Part shown: piece after piece, positions 34,049-44,343 of the stretch | Layout of the letters: every line of letters begins with the position of its first letter | How positions within the stretch are numbered: the stretch's first letter is position 1 | Assembly (NCBI GenBank): GCA_034370385.1 | Contig: JAXMKZ010000030.1 | Span: 87,209-151,208, forward strand | Source of the DNA: Coriobacteriia bacterium | Lineage (GTDB): Bacteria > Actinomycetota > Coriobacteriia > Anaerosomatales > PHET01 | Direction of reading: 5' to 3' | Length of the DNA stretch: 64,000 nt | Made by a program: the position numbers and the translations under genes | Notes under the pieces: model-generated | What the model was told of the DNA's origin: nothing | Databases searched by the model: none | What the model saw: the letters and a program-made list of their open reading frames with translations, nothing else

Positions 34049-34215
34049 AAATAGCCCCTGGATCGCTGGTGTTCACGAAACACCGAAGAGCCGCCCTCGA
34101 GCACGGCACGACGGTTAGCGTATGGTACCTGCGCGTGAGCGACCTGACGCGACTCGTCACACGCCCGTTACGCTGCGGTATTCCCGGCTCATCGAGCAAG
34201 CCGCGCGCCATCACT

Positions 34216-36723
34216 TCAGTCTGGGGCAATCGCGCGCTCCACGACACCCACCCACTGAGCGACTCGCTCGCCGGCGACGTCATCGTTCGGCCCCTCAGCC
34301 CACACGCCGACCATCGGCTCGTTCGCATCTGGCAGCACAAGAACCCATCCATCCGGGAAGCGTATGCGCACCCCCTCGGTGAGATCGACGTCCAGGTCCG
34401 CCGAAGCCTCACTGACGCCGCGCATCACGACGCCCTTGCGGGTGGACGGACAGAACACCTGTGCATGGTGCAGGTAGTAGTCAGGAAGGTCCGCGACGAC
34501 GCGGTCTAGTGACGTATCCAGGTGCTTGATCATGCGGGCAAGCATCCCGACAGTGAGAACCCCGTCGAAGGCCGGAAAGAAGTCACCGAAGATGAATCCG
34601 CCCGCAGCTCCGCCCGCAAACGCGGCCCGCCCGTCAACGACCGCCTGTGCCAGCGCCCGTCTCGACAACCCGGGACGCACGACCGTTCTGCCGTGTGAAG
34701 CAGCCAGCCGCTCGACCGCGTTGGAGGCTGTCAGCGGCACCGCGATCGCGCCTTCCACGTCCGCGCGTGTTCTGCACCATAGGTCCACGACCGCATGGAG
34801 AGCTCTCTCGCCTTCGAGCACCGCTCCGGAGCCGGTCATCAGACGCACCCGCTCGGCACCGCGGTCAAACGCGACTCCGAAATCGGCGCCGAACAACTCG
34901 ACGCCGCGCCGCAGCTCGGCCACCGCCTCCTCGCTCACCTCGCCACAACCGTTAGTCGATTCGCTATCGACCACGGGGTTGAGTGCGATGAGGTTGAGGT
35001 GCCAGGAACCGGCGACCAGGGGCAGGACGAAGGACGCCGCGCCGCACCCCATGTCGGCAACCACCTTGCTCCATATCGGATCCATCCCCGCATCAGAGAT
35101 GGCGTCGTTGAGGGCGGCGGCGTAGTACTCGAGGGGACGGGGTGGGTAGACGATCTCGCCTACGTCGGAGAAGAACGCCCTGCGGAACTCGCCCCTGAAG
35201 TAGAGGCGCTCGATCTTCTTCTGGGCCGACGGGCCGATGTCAAGGCCGTGCTTGTCGAAGAAGCGAATATCGAGTGCTTGAGGGTCGAGCCGTGACGCCG
35301 CGATGTGCAGACCGCCGACGCACCTGGTCTTCTGAGTCGTGAACCTGCTCACGGCGGGCGAAGCCACTCTCAGGTCGCGCACGTTGATACCAGCGGCATT
35401 GAGTCCGGCTATCATCGCTCGCTTGATCATCCGGGCCGACCTCGAGGTATCGCGGGTGACCACGACATGCCCGCCTTTGGGCAGCAATGACCCAAAGGCC
35501 TCAGCGATCTTGAGCGCGAGCTCAGCGGTGATGTCGATGCCGACCAGCCCGCTGATACCGGAGTCCGCAAAGATCGTCCGAGAGTGACCGGACTCCCATA
35601 TCACCGAGGAGTTGACGGTGGCCGCGGCCTCGATGCGCTTGTAGGGGTAGACCTGCACGTTCGCGCCGACGTGCGCGCCCCGCCCAACCACCGATTCTGA
35701 GCCGATCGATACCCCTGGGTCGACAACCGCACCGGCGCGAACGTCAACGCTTCGACACAGAACGGTTCCCGAAACGGTCGCGCCCCTACCGACGAACGTC
35801 TCCTCCCACAGCACCGACTGCTCCACGCGCGCATCGACGCCGATGACGCAGTTGTCCCCGATCACCGAGTAGTCGCCGACCACCGCTCCGGATCTGACGG
35901 TGACGTTGTCTCCAAGAACGACCTTGTCACCGAGGGTGGCATCGGAGGCGACGTTCGCATTGTCCGCCACCCACAGGGACTCGCTCGCATGCACCCCGGG
36001 GACGTAGATCTTCGCTTTGCCGTCTAGAATGTCGCGGTGGACCTCGAGGTAGCTCTCCCGGCTACCGACGTCACACCAGTACCCATCGACCACGATCCCA
36101 TAGATCGCGTGGCCCTTCTCCATCAGCTTGGGAAAGAGATCCGCTGAGAAGTCGTACGGACCAGCGGGAATCTCGTCGAGCACCCACGGCTCCACCACGT
36201 AGATGCCGGTGTTGATGCGATCACTGAAGACCTGGCCCCACGTCGGCTTCTCGAGGAAGCGCTCCACTCGGCCCTCATCGTCGATGATGACCACTCCGAA
36301 CTCGAGCGGATCCGGGACCGCTTTCAGGGCGATGGTCACCGCTCCGCCTGAAGCCCGATGGAACGCGATCACCTCGCCCAGATCGATGTCGGTGAGCGCG
36401 TCACCGCTGATGACGACGAACGGCTCATCTCCGGCCAACAGCGATGCGGCATTCTTCACCGAGCCGGCGGTCCCAAGGGGCGTCTCCTCGACGGCGTAGT
36501 CGAGGTGCATTCCCCACTCTTCGCCATCGGCGAAGTACTCCTCAATGACTTGGGGCATGAACGCGAGCGTCGCCACCACGTCGGTTATGCCGTGGTGCTT
36601 CACCAGTCCGAGAATATGCTCCATGACCGGTTGATTGACGATCGGGACCATCGGTTTGGGCAGAAGCGATGTCAAGGGCCTCAATCTCGTGCCCTCTCCG
36701 CCCGCCATGATCACAGCCTTCAT
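34216..36723 (-). CDS. Sugar-phosphate nucleotidyltransferase fused to a degenerate phosphomannomutase-like domain
   Basis: 835 residues in three parts. Residues 1-235 are a nucleotidyltransferase ([32 protein letters not shown]), probably making GDP-mannose or a related NDP-sugar. Residues about 250-365 are a left-handed hexapeptide beta-helix. Residues about 380-835 resemble phosphomannomutase. In the mutase part the active-site loop TASHNP reads AASRLDP, the metal loop DGDADR reads DRGAER, and the sugar loop GGExSGH reads AGGAAGG, so mutase activity is doubtful. ATG at 36723 follows a G-rich site. Neighbours are pgsA, corA and vanW, which suggests envelope glycan or glycolipid work. Confidence 0.85.
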   Translation of the reverse strand: MKAVIMAGGEGTRLRPLTSLLPKPMVPIVNQPVMEHILGLVKHHGITDVVATLAFMPQVIEEYFADGEEWGMHLDYAVEETPLGTAGSVKNAASLLAGDEPFVVISGDALTDIDLGEVIAFHRASGGAVTIALKAVPDPLEFGVVIIDDEGRVERFLEKPTWGQVFSDRINTGIYVVEPWVLDEIPAGPYDFSADLFPKLMEKGHAIYGIVVDGYWCDVGSRESYLEVHRDILDGKAKIYVPGVHASESLWVADNANVASDATLGDKVVLGDNVTVRSGAVVGDYSVIGDNCVIGVDARVEQSVLWEETFVGRGATVSGTVLCRSVDVRAGAVVDPGVSIGSESVVGRGAHVGANVQVYPYKRIEAAATVNSSVIWESGHSRTIFADSGISGLVGIDITAELALKIAEAFGSLLPKGGHVVVTRDTSRSARMIKRAMIAGLNAAGINVRDLRVASPAVSRFTTQKTRCVGGLHIAASRLDPQALDIRFFDKHGLDIGPSAQKKIERLYFRGEFRRAFFSDVGEIVYPPRPLEYYAAALNDAISDAGMDPIWSKVVADMGCGAASFVLPLVAGSWHLNLIALNPVVDSESTNGCGEVSEEAVAELRRGVELFGADFGVAFDRGAERVRLMTGSGAVLEGERALHAVVDLWCRTRADVEGAIAVPLTASNAVERLAASHGRTVVRPGLSRRALAQAVVDGRAAFAGGAAGGFIFGDFFPAFDGVLTVGMLARMIKHLDTSLDRVVADLPDYYLHHAQVFCPSTRKGVVMRGVSEASADLDVDLTEGVRIRFPDGWVLVLPDANEPMVGVWAEGPNDDVAGERVAQWVGVVERAIAPD

Positions 36724-36747
36724 GGTCCCCCCTTCGATCGACATGTT

Positions 36748-37407
36748 CTAGGTGACGACAGCGCCCTTGGCCCTTAATGCCGTGAACGCCTGGGACGTAT
36801 AGACGACGGCCGTGATGGCCGATGCGACGATGCCCGCGTAAACGAACCACATCCACACCACAACGGGGTCGGCCCCGAAGCCAGGCAACGCCTGCGACTC
36901 GACGACCCCCAGCCCGGGCATCTCGGGCACTCCGAGGATCAGACCAGCGAACCCTACCAGCAGCAACAGGGTCGTCAGCTTACCAGTGAAGATGACCGGC
37001 AGCCTGGAGACTCCCCTTTTGGCGAGGTAAGCCGCCCCTACCAGCAGATACACATCCCTGGCCAGCAGGAAGAGAACGACCCACAGCGGTACACGCTCCT
37101 CGATATACAGCCCGAGCACACCAGCCGCAAGGAGCAGCCGGTCTACCAGAGGATCGATGGCCTTGCCGATCTCGGTCACCGTGCCGGTCCGTCTGGCGAT
37201 CTGACCGTCAAGCCAATCCGTCGAAGCCGCAAGGGCGAACAAGAGGAAAGCGAGCATGTCGTTCTTGCCGCTGATGAAGACCGCGAATGCGAATGGCACA
37301 AGCATCAACCGCAGCACGGTGATGATGTTCGCCAAGGTGTACACATCATGGCTGTGGTCCACGGACGGTCCGTCAGGGGACGGTACGCCGCTGTCGGTCT
37401 CTACCAC
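36748..37407 (-). CDS. CDP-alcohol phosphatidyltransferase
   Basis: A 219-residue membrane enzyme of the PgsA/PgsA-like group, moving a phosphatidyl group from CDP-diacylglycerol to an alcohol such as glycerol-3-phosphate. The signature DG-x2-AR-x8-G-x3-D-x3-D is complete in DWLDGQIARR and IGKAIDPLVDR. The GTG at 37407 is eight bases from GGAGG and overlaps the corA stop by seven bases; longer starts lack support. Cardiolipin or inositol phosphate synthase are alternatives. Confidence 0.86.
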   Translation of the reverse strand: MVETDSGVPSPDGPSVDHSHDVYTLANIITVLRLMLVPFAFAVFISGKNDMLAFLLFALAASTDWLDGQIARRTGTVTEIGKAIDPLVDRLLLAAGVLGLYIEERVPLWVVLFLLARDVYLLVGAAYLAKRGVSRLPVIFTGKLTTLLLLVGFAGLILGVPEMPGLGVVESQALPGFGADPVVVWMWFVYAGIVASAITAVVYTSQAFTALRAKGAVVT

Positions 37408-38357
37408 CAGTTCTTCCTCCGGAAATACACCGCCATCATGCCGGCCAAGACAAGCATCGCGCCCATAGCCGCAGGGAACGCCCAAGGCTCCATGGGCGGC
37501 GGCCACATACCGCCCAGCAGGTTCATACCGTAGATACCCGATAGGAGCGTGAGCGCACCGATAAGGACGGTCACCACCGTCAGGACCTTCATCACCTCAT
37601 TCAGGCGGTTGGACTGCGCAGACAGGTAGATGTCCATGACCGCCGAGCCTATGTCTCGGTACGTCTCAAGTGACTCCTCGATGTGAACGAGATGATCGAC
37701 CACATCGTCGAAGTAGCGGTACGCCTCTTCAGACACGTGGTCGCGCTCCCTGGTGAGCGCGCGAACCATGTCACGCTGCGGCGACACGATACGATGCAGC
37801 ACCAACAGTTGGCGCCGCAAGGAGTACAGCTCTTCAAGATCAGCCGGGGTGGGATTGGCGAGCATGCGGTCTTCGACGTCCTCCAAGCGGTCACCGATTC
37901 CATCCGCAACGGGAAGCATGGAGTCGACGAGTCGGTCGAGAATGCCATGCAGCACCCAGTCCGGTCCCTTGGACATCAGACGCTGGGCGTCCCGCGCAAC
38001 CTCGTCGATGGCCTCGACGACGCCGTCATGCAGCGTCACCAGGTAGGTGGGACCGCAGAAGACGTCGAGTTCATCGATTCGCAACCGCCCGTCTTCGCCA
38101 CTATGGGCCGTGAGCCACGTCAGGAACGGTCCCTCCGGGTACAGATCGAGCTTCGGCCGCCTCTGCGGGTGCAACGAGTCCTCAACGGCAAGGGGGTGCA
38201 GCCCGAACGGGGCCCCGACGCGCGCAAGAGTCTCCTCAGCCGGGCCTGCCACATCGACCCAGCACCACGCGGCTCTCTGCGCTGGTTCGAACTCTTCGAG
38301 GCCACCTTGCTGCAGTGTGCCCTCGGCATCGATCCAACGAACGGTGACCGACCCCAT
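37401..38357 (-). CDS. corA: CorA-family magnesium/cobalt transporter
   Basis: A 318-residue homopentameric Mg2+ channel. A large cytoplasmic helical domain is followed by two C-terminal membrane helices; the pore motif GMN is present in SGIYGMNLLGG at the end of the first helix. ATG at 38357 (MGSVTVRW) fits family length better than the upstream Met. Confidence 0.94.
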   Translation of the reverse strand: MGSVTVRWIDAEGTLQQGGLEEFEPAQRAAWCWVDVAGPAEETLARVGAPFGLHPLAVEDSLHPQRRPKLDLYPEGPFLTWLTAHSGEDGRLRIDELDVFCGPTYLVTLHDGVVEAIDEVARDAQRLMSKGPDWVLHGILDRLVDSMLPVADGIGDRLEDVEDRMLANPTPADLEELYSLRRQLLVLHRIVSPQRDMVRALTRERDHVSEEAYRYFDDVVDHLVHIEESLETYRDIGSAVMDIYLSAQSNRLNEVMKVLTVVTVLIGALTLLSGIYGMNLLGGMWPPPMEPWAFPAAMGAMLVLAGMMAVYFRRKNWW

Positions 38358-38433
38358 GCGCGCTCCCCTCGTGTGACTCCCGCCCCAAAGAGTGTACGCG
38401 CGAAGCCCGCAGAAGAGCACCCGCCGTGAGGAA

Positions 38434-39321
38434 CTACCAGATCAAGACGTTGAGTTCGCTTACGTCCTCATAGCCGAAACCGGTGTCGAACAGGAATGCG
38501 AACTCGTCGTCGGCCTCAGGGGAGAAGTCGAAGGTATCGCTGCATTCATCGTTCATGAAGACGCTTTCTGCCGATGAGTCGTCCACGCGGCACCAAGCGG
38601 GCTCCGAAAGCTTCACGCCGTACGTCCTGCCCTCGCTCAACTCGATATCGACTCTGAACAGGTAGGTCGGGACGTACGCTTCCCCCTCGTCGGCATCCAC
38701 ATCTGCGTCAGGGTCAAGACCACCATCTTCGGGCAGACCGCCGTCGTCGGGGGCGGGGTGGGTGATCGCGGGATCCAGACCCGGCTCACCGGAATCGAGC
38801 CCGGGATCCAGACCTGGTTCGGAGTTGGCGATCTGTGCGCTGCTCTTCGATTCCGGCAGCGTGACCCACTCATCGGGATAGGGGTCCTCGGTGCCGTCAC
38901 CGTCGAGGCCTTGGCCGCCATCCAGAAGAGATGCGGGGCCCTTGTAGTGCACATGGACACGGGTGACTCTGGCGCTCGAGGTGACCGGCCGGCGGACCGA
39001 GCTCCCGGCGTACTTGAGCCTCCACGCACCTGAGAGCCGCGCATCCGGAAGCTCGGCGGTGAAGCGCACCCTTCCTTGAGCGTCGGTACGCTTGGCGCCG
39101 ACATACGTCGACCCGCAGAAGAGCTTCACGGTGGCTTTGGATACGGGCTTGCCGGACGCGGTGACGAGTCTCCCCGTGATGGTGGGCTTCAGGTCGTAGT
39201 GCTCGTAACCCGACGACGCGCTGATCGACAAGCGCGTGCTGGTCTTGGCAAGCGCCACAGCGGGCACCATCAGGCACATCGCGATCGAGACGACCAGTAC
39301 GGTGAGAAGCCTGCGTTTCAT
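38434..39321 (-). CDS. Secreted protein with Ig-like domain and acidic repeat linker
   Basis: 295 residues. Signal peptide MKRRLLTVLVVSIAMCLMVP, then a beta-sandwich domain of the Ig/transthyretin-like sort (LKPTITGRLVTASGKPVSKATV, TDAQGRVRFTAELP). An Asp/Gly/Pro-rich linker with repeated GLDPG/GEPGLDP units follows, and then a beta-rich C-terminal domain with two cysteines near the end. ATG at 39321 has AAGGTGG upstream. I recognise no specific family; a surface or matrix role is likely. Confidence 0.8.
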   Translation of the reverse strand: MKRRLLTVLVVSIAMCLMVPAVALAKTSTRLSISASSGYEHYDLKPTITGRLVTASGKPVSKATVKLFCGSTYVGAKRTDAQGRVRFTAELPDARLSGAWRLKYAGSSVRRPVTSSARVTRVHVHYKGPASLLDGGQGLDGDGTEDPYPDEWVTLPESKSSAQIANSEPGLDPGLDSGEPGLDPAITHPAPDDGGLPEDGGLDPDADVDADEGEAYVPTYLFRVDIELSEGRTYGVKLSEPAWCRVDDSSAESVFMNDECSDTFDFSPEADDEFAFLFDTGFGYEDVSELNVLIW

Positions 39322-39615
39322 GGTGACCACCTTCGGTATTGAAGCGGAGTGACGCCTTCCACCTCACCCATCGGGTAGGGTCAACCCTCGCTGTAGTGCC
39401 CGCAGTCGACTCCTCCACCAACGCATGTGACCCTCGTCACTGCGCGTTCTGTGCGGCGTCAGCCGGCGACCGTGCGCTTCGCTTGGACTGCGGTTCCGCT
39501 GATACTGACAAGCTAACGTGCACCCACACTAGTGCGGCTGGTAGGTATCCTGTGTGTCTGCGTCGCGAACAGCTATCGCGCTCATGCTCGACGCGCGAGA
39601 ATCGAGGTACTTCGC
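39322..39615. other. Intergenic region between divergent genes
   Basis: About 294 bases between the secreted-protein gene and the ABC-F gene. No RNA gene or clear promoter pair was found. A TAGGTA box (about 39541-39546) upstream of the ABC-F start could be a -10 element. Confidence 0.3.
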
Positions 39616-41439
39616 TTGGCACATCTACTTGGCTGCGAGAACGTCCTGCTGGAGTTCCCGACCAAGCGGGTCTTCGACTCGGTCTCGCTCGGAATCGATG
39701 AGGGCGACCGCATCGGTATCGTTGGCGGCAACGGAGACGGCAAGTCTTCACTCCTTGCGCTGCTGGCATGCACGTGCGCGCCCGACGTCGGACGCGTTAT
39801 CCACCGCGGCGGAACCCGCATAGGAACGCTGGCTCAGACCGATGGGCTCGACCCTGAGTCATCGGTGTCTCACGCGGTCGTCGGAGACGCACCAGAGCAC
39901 AGCTGGGCCTCCAGCGCCCGGATCCGCGCCATCATCGGGGGGCTGATCTCCGATATCGGGTGGGATGCCCGAGTCGGCAGTCTTTCGGGCGGGCAGCGGC
40001 GACGCGTGGACCTGGCCCGAGTTCTCGTAGGTGACTGGGACGTGCTCATGCTCGACGAGCCCACGAACCATCTGGACGTTCACGCGATCGCCTGGCTGGC
40101 TGACCACCTCAAGAGGCGGTGGCCCAAGAAGTCCGGAGCGCTCTTGGTAGTCACCCACGACCGGTGGTTCTTGGACGAGGTGTGCCTGAGCATGTGGGAA
40201 GTCCACCACGGGCGGGTCGAGCAGTTCGAGGGCGGCTACTCAGCCTACGTCCTGCAGCGTGTGGAGCGCGCGGAAGCTGCCCAAACGGCCGAGCAGAAGC
40301 GCAAGAATCTCCTGCGCAAAGAGTTGGCCTGGCTTGCCCGCGGCGCGCGCGCTCGAGCGACCAAGCCGAAGTTCCACGTGGCGGCTGCCGAGGCACTCAT
40401 CGCAGAGGAGCCTCCCCTTCGCAACTCACTGGAGCTCAAGCGCAGTGCGGTCTCACGCCTGGGGAAACAGGTGGTCGATCTCGTTGACGTGACCGCACGC
40501 TTCGGAGACAGGACGGTGATCGACGATGTCACCTGGCTTATCGGCCCCGGGGACCGATTCGGCATCCTGGGCGAGAACGGATCCGGCAAGACGACACTGC
40601 TCAATCTCATCCGGGGTTCCCTTGAGCCCACCGCGGGCCGCGTGAAGGTCGGCAAGACCGTCAACTTCGCCTACCTCTCGCAGCATCTGGAGGAGCTCAA
40701 CGAGCTGGGTGATGCGCGTGTCCGGGAGGTACTCTCACGCTACAACACCCGCTACGAGATCGAGGGCAAAGAGCTCACCCCGTCGCAGCTGCTTGAGCGC
40801 CTCGGGTTTGAGGCAGCCCAGCTGTCGACGCCGGTGAGCGACCTGTCCGGCGGTCAGAAGCGTCGGCTCCAGCTGATGCTCATCCTGCTGGACAAACCGA
40901 ACGTCTTGATCTTGGACGAGCCGGACAACGACCTCGACATCGACATGCTCGCGGTCGTGGAGAGTCTTCTCGATACGTGGCCCGGCACGCTCCTGCTCAT
41001 CACCCACGACCGCCACCTGATGGAACGCGTCACCGACGATCAGTTCGCCGTGATCGACGGCAAGGTCCGCCACGTTCCCGGAGGGGTCGAGGAGTACCTA
41101 CGCCTGGTAGATGAGCGCGAGGCCCTGCCCGCGGAAGCCGGACCCGACCCAGCGCCCAGGGATGACCCGACGCCCGATGCATCGGGCGCTCGGGAGAAGG
41201 ACGAGGGCTCGCCTCTGTCGAGAGCTGACGAATACCGCTTGAAGAAGGAGCTTGCCTCAACCGAGCGCAAACTCGAGACGCTGACCAAGAAGGCCGACGC
41301 GCTGCGGCAAGGGATGAAGGACACCGATCCTTCAGACTACGTCGCCCTGTTAGACGAGCAGGCGCGGCTGCGTGACCTCGAGCAGCGGATATCCGACCTC
41401 GAGGATGAGTGGCTGGAACGGCACGCGCAGCTCGGCTGA
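39616..41439 (+). CDS. ABC-F family ATPase (Uup-like)
   Basis: 607 residues with two ABC domains and no membrane part, as in translation factors that bind the ribosomal E site. Domain 1 has GGNGDGKSS, LSGGQRRRVDLARVL and LMLDEPTNHLD. Domain 2 has GENGSGKTT, LSGGQKRRLQLMLIL and LDEPDNDLD. A linker rich in Ala/Arg and Lys joins them, and a C-terminal acidic and coiled-coil part (ELASTERKLETLTKKADALR) resembles Uup. TTG at 39616 follows GAGGT at good distance; no better start exists. Antibiotic resistance or ribosome rescue are both possible. Confidence 0.88.
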   Translation: MAHLLGCENVLLEFPTKRVFDSVSLGIDEGDRIGIVGGNGDGKSSLLALLACTCAPDVGRVIHRGGTRIGTLAQTDGLDPESSVSHAVVGDAPEHSWASSARIRAIIGGLISDIGWDARVGSLSGGQRRRVDLARVLVGDWDVLMLDEPTNHLDVHAIAWLADHLKRRWPKKSGALLVVTHDRWFLDEVCLSMWEVHHGRVEQFEGGYSAYVLQRVERAEAAQTAEQKRKNLLRKELAWLARGARARATKPKFHVAAAEALIAEEPPLRNSLELKRSAVSRLGKQVVDLVDVTARFGDRTVIDDVTWLIGPGDRFGILGENGSGKTTLLNLIRGSLEPTAGRVKVGKTVNFAYLSQHLEELNELGDARVREVLSRYNTRYEIEGKELTPSQLLERLGFEAAQLSTPVSDLSGGQKRRLQLMLILLDKPNVLILDEPDNDLDIDMLAVVESLLDTWPGTLLLITHDRHLMERVTDDQFAVIDGKVRHVPGGVEEYLRLVDEREALPAEAGPDPAPRDDPTPDASGAREKDEGSPLSRADEYRLKKELASTERKLETLTKKADALRQGMKDTDPSDYVALLDEQARLRDLEQRISDLEDEWLERHAQLG

Positions 41440-41440
41440 T

Positions 41441-41468
41441 GCCCCGAGACGCCAGGAGCTTCTGGGGC
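41441..41468. terminator. Bidirectional hairpin between convergent genes
   Basis: GCCCC(G)AGA pairs with TCTGGGGC (eight pairs with one bulge) directly after the ABC-F stop and just before the end of the flavoprotein gene on the other strand. Confidence 0.5.
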
Positions 41469-41479
41469 TGTGGCCAGGC

Positions 41480-43111
41480 TCAGTCTGTGGACCGATAGCG
41501 CGCCACAACCTCCTCGCCGCAGCGTAGGCCATCCACTGCGGCCGACATGATGCCGCCCGCGTAACCTGCGCCCTCCCCGCACGGATAGACTCCTCGCAGG
41601 TTGGACTGCAGCCCGTCATCGCGCACCACGCGGACCGGAGATGAGGAGCGCGTCTCGACTCCCGTCAGAAGCGCATCAGCCGTCGCGAACCCGCGCATGC
41701 GCCGATCGAACAGCGGTGCCGCCTCGCGAAGTGACGACACGACGAAGTCGGGCAGACACTGCGCAAGATCGGTGTACGCAACCCCGAGAGGGTACGTCGG
41801 CTCGACGGCTCCGCCCGCCGTTGAAGCGGCGCCCTGCAAGAAGTCGCTCATCAGTTGAGCCGGGGCCCGGAATCGGCTCCCCCCCACACGAAACGCCGCC
41901 TGCTCGAAACGCCGCTGAAGCCACACGCCCGCGAGCGGATGGTCGTCGCCGAAGTCGCCGGGCAGGACCCCGACAAGAAACGCGGAGTTGGCGTTCGCTC
42001 CTTCACGGGCATACCGGCTCATCCCATTGGTGACGACGCCGCCCTCCTCGCTCGCGGCCGCCACAACCCAGCCACCAGGACACATGCAGAAGGTGTAGAC
42101 ACCTCTACCGGAGGGCAGATGACACGAAAGCTTGTACTCCGCCGCTCCAAGGGCGGGGTGGCCAGCCGACGCGCCGTACTGAGCCCGATCGACCGTACGT
42201 TGGTCGTGCTCGATGCGCACGCCGATCGAGAACGGCTTCTGGGCGAGCCGCGCTCCGCGCCGATGCAGCATCTCGAAGGTGTCACGGGCGCTGTGACCTG
42301 CGGCCAGGATGAGAACATCCGCGGGCATCTCGTCGCGTCCGGCAATGCCCTCGGTCACAAACCCACGAAGCACGTTGTCAGCGTCGAGGACCAGATCGGA
42401 GAGTCGAGTCTCGAAGCGCACTTCGCCGCCCAGAGACTCGATCTCGTCGCGCAGTCTGCGGACCGCGCCGGTGAGACGATCGGTGCCGATGTGCGGCCGC
42501 GCCTGCCACAGAATCTCCTCGGGAGCGCCTGCGCCGACCAGCGTCTGGAGCACACTGCGGCAGCGAGGATCCTTGGTGTTCGTCGTCAGCTTGCCGTCGG
42601 AGAAGGTCCCCGCACCTCCCTCGCCGAACTGGATGTTGCACTCCAGGTCAAGCACGCCGTCACGGATGAACGCGTCCACGGTGCGCATCCGGTCGCCCAC
42701 GGCGCGACCCCGCTCGAGGACGAGGGGTCTCGCGCCTGCGCGGGCCAGAACCAGCGCGGCGAACAGCCCTGCGGGTCCGGTGCCCACGACGACAGGTCGA
42801 ACCGAGGGCCCGACAGTGGGCCGCGGAGTGACCAGCGGGACTGGCGGGACGTGAAGCGAGGCGTCGTCGCCGACGCGTCCGACGACCGCCGCTTCGTCCT
42901 CGCCTGTGGAGTCGTCGAGGGTGAGGAGAAGGGAGACCACGAAGTGGACGTCGCTCTTGCGGCGCGCGTCCACCGAGCGCTTGAGCAGTCGAATCGAAGT
43001 GATGCGCTCGATATCGATACCCAGACGCTGTGCCGCCGCGCGCCGCACTCCGGACTCAGCGCCCGGGTCTGCTGCAGTCAGGGGCACGGCAAGGTTCCTG
43101 AGTTCGATCAC
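41480..43111 (-). CDS. FAD-dependent dehydrogenase (COG2509-like)
   Basis: A 543-residue flavoprotein. A small N-terminal domain (residues about 1-75) precedes a Rossmann FAD site (VVVGTGPAGLFAALVLARAGARPLVLERG). This is followed by CNIQFGEGGAGTFSDGKLTT and the C-terminal GVYPCGEGAGYAGGIMSAAVDG, all typical of this uncharacterised family. The GTG at 43111 overlaps the HI0933 stop as GTGA. Substrate unknown. Confidence 0.88.
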   Translation of the reverse strand: MIELRNLAVPLTAADPGAESGVRRAAAQRLGIDIERITSIRLLKRSVDARRKSDVHFVVSLLLTLDDSTGEDEAAVVGRVGDDASLHVPPVPLVTPRPTVGPSVRPVVVGTGPAGLFAALVLARAGARPLVLERGRAVGDRMRTVDAFIRDGVLDLECNIQFGEGGAGTFSDGKLTTNTKDPRCRSVLQTLVGAGAPEEILWQARPHIGTDRLTGAVRRLRDEIESLGGEVRFETRLSDLVLDADNVLRGFVTEGIAGRDEMPADVLILAAGHSARDTFEMLHRRGARLAQKPFSIGVRIEHDQRTVDRAQYGASAGHPALGAAEYKLSCHLPSGRGVYTFCMCPGGWVVAAASEEGGVVTNGMSRYAREGANANSAFLVGVLPGDFGDDHPLAGVWLQRRFEQAAFRVGGSRFRAPAQLMSDFLQGAASTAGGAVEPTYPLGVAYTDLAQCLPDFVVSSLREAAPLFDRRMRGFATADALLTGVETRSSSPVRVVRDDGLQSNLRGVYPCGEGAGYAGGIMSAAVDGLRCGEEVVARYRSTD

Positions 43112-44343
43112 TTCGGCATCCCCGAGTCGACATCCCGCTCGGGTCCGCGCGTGGTGGCCCAGCGCGCACCGGCCTGACCTGCGACGATGCCCGAAGCCCA
43201 CGCCCAGTGCAGGTTGAATCCGCCGGAGCGCCCGTCTACATCAAGGACCTCTCCGGCGGCGAACAGCCCGTCAGCGCATCGCGAAGCCATCGTGTGAGGA
43301 TCGAACCCGGCGACCGACGCTCCGCCCCGGGTCACCTGCGCTTGACTCGCATCGCCCCTGCCGGTGACCTCCAGCCGGAAGTCCTTCAGGCGCGCGGCCA
43401 GCACATCGCAGGGTAGCGCGGGGACCGGGGCATTCGCCGCGATTCCTTCAGCGCGCAAGATCGCTCGGGAGATGCGGTCGTGAAGCATGCCGGCGAAGAA
43501 CGTCTCCGCGGTTCGCCAGGCTAGCGCGTCACGGCGTTGCTCGAGCACGGACACGAGCTCGGGTCGGTCGACGTCGGGAAACAGGTCGATCGATACAACA
43601 CAGCCCGGTTCAAGGTAGCGCGAGAGGTCGAAGATCATGATGCCGCTGAGCCCGTAGTCCCGGAAGAGTATCTCGCCGCGCTCGGTCGCGATCAGGCGTC
43701 CGCTGTCGCTGGACCCGGCCTCCGTGAGCAACGATGCCGAGCACTTGACGCGAACGCCGGAGAGCCCGCGAATGGGTCCCGTCTGCGTCCGTAGAGGCCC
43801 CAGAACAGGGGTCGCGTCGATGATCTCGTGCCCCAGGTCGCCCAGGAGCGACCCGCCGCCCGTGGCCACCACCACGGCAGCAGCGCGGACGGTGCGCCCG
43901 TCTTCAGAACGCACTTCCAGGGTTGCATCGTCGGTGATCTCCCGAATAGCCACCGCCTTGAATCCATACCGAACGTCCACGCCGAGGCGCTCGCACTCCA
44001 TGCGCATGACATCGAGAACGGATCCGGCGAAGCCTGTCACCGGGTACACGCGTCCTTCGTCGTCAGCGCGCGTCAGAAGACCCATCGCGCCGAAGAACGA
44101 AAGAACGACATCGCACGAGTACCCCTCAAGGACCGGCGCCACGAAGTCAGGTTGGTTGTACGCCGAGGGCGTGATCGCGGTGTTGGTGAGATTGCAGCGT
44201 CCGTTGCCGCTGGCCAGGATCTTGCGGCCCACGCGCGTGCCGGTTTCGAGAACGACCACGGGGGCGCCGAGTCGCGCAGCGGCAATCGCCGCAGACAAAC
44301 CAGCCGCTCCCCCGCCGACTATCGCCACTCCGGGCTCAGACAT
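43108..44343 (-). CDS. HI0933-family NAD(P)/FAD-dependent oxidoreductase
   Basis: 411-residue flavoprotein with VAIVGGGAAGLSAAIAAARLG, the family marker GRKILASGNGRCNLTNT, VVATGGGSL and the C-terminal FAAGEVLDVDGRSGGFNLHWA. Function of the family is unclear; a redox or tRNA-related role has been discussed. It overlaps the methyltransferase end by eight bases and the next flavoprotein by four, so the three are one unit. Confidence 0.92.
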   Translation of the reverse strand: MSEPGVAIVGGGAAGLSAAIAAARLGAPVVVLETGTRVGRKILASGNGRCNLTNTAITPSAYNQPDFVAPVLEGYSCDVVLSFFGAMGLLTRADDEGRVYPVTGFAGSVLDVMRMECERLGVDVRYGFKAVAIREITDDATLEVRSEDGRTVRAAAVVVATGGGSLLGDLGHEIIDATPVLGPLRTQTGPIRGLSGVRVKCSASLLTEAGSSDSGRLIATERGEILFRDYGLSGIMIFDLSRYLEPGCVVSIDLFPDVDRPELVSVLEQRRDALAWRTAETFFAGMLHDRISRAILRAEGIAANAPVPALPCDVLAARLKDFRLEVTGRGDASQAQVTRGGASVAGFDPHTMASRCADGLFAAGEVLDVDGRSGGFNLHWAWASGIVAGQAGARWATTRGPERDVDSGMPK

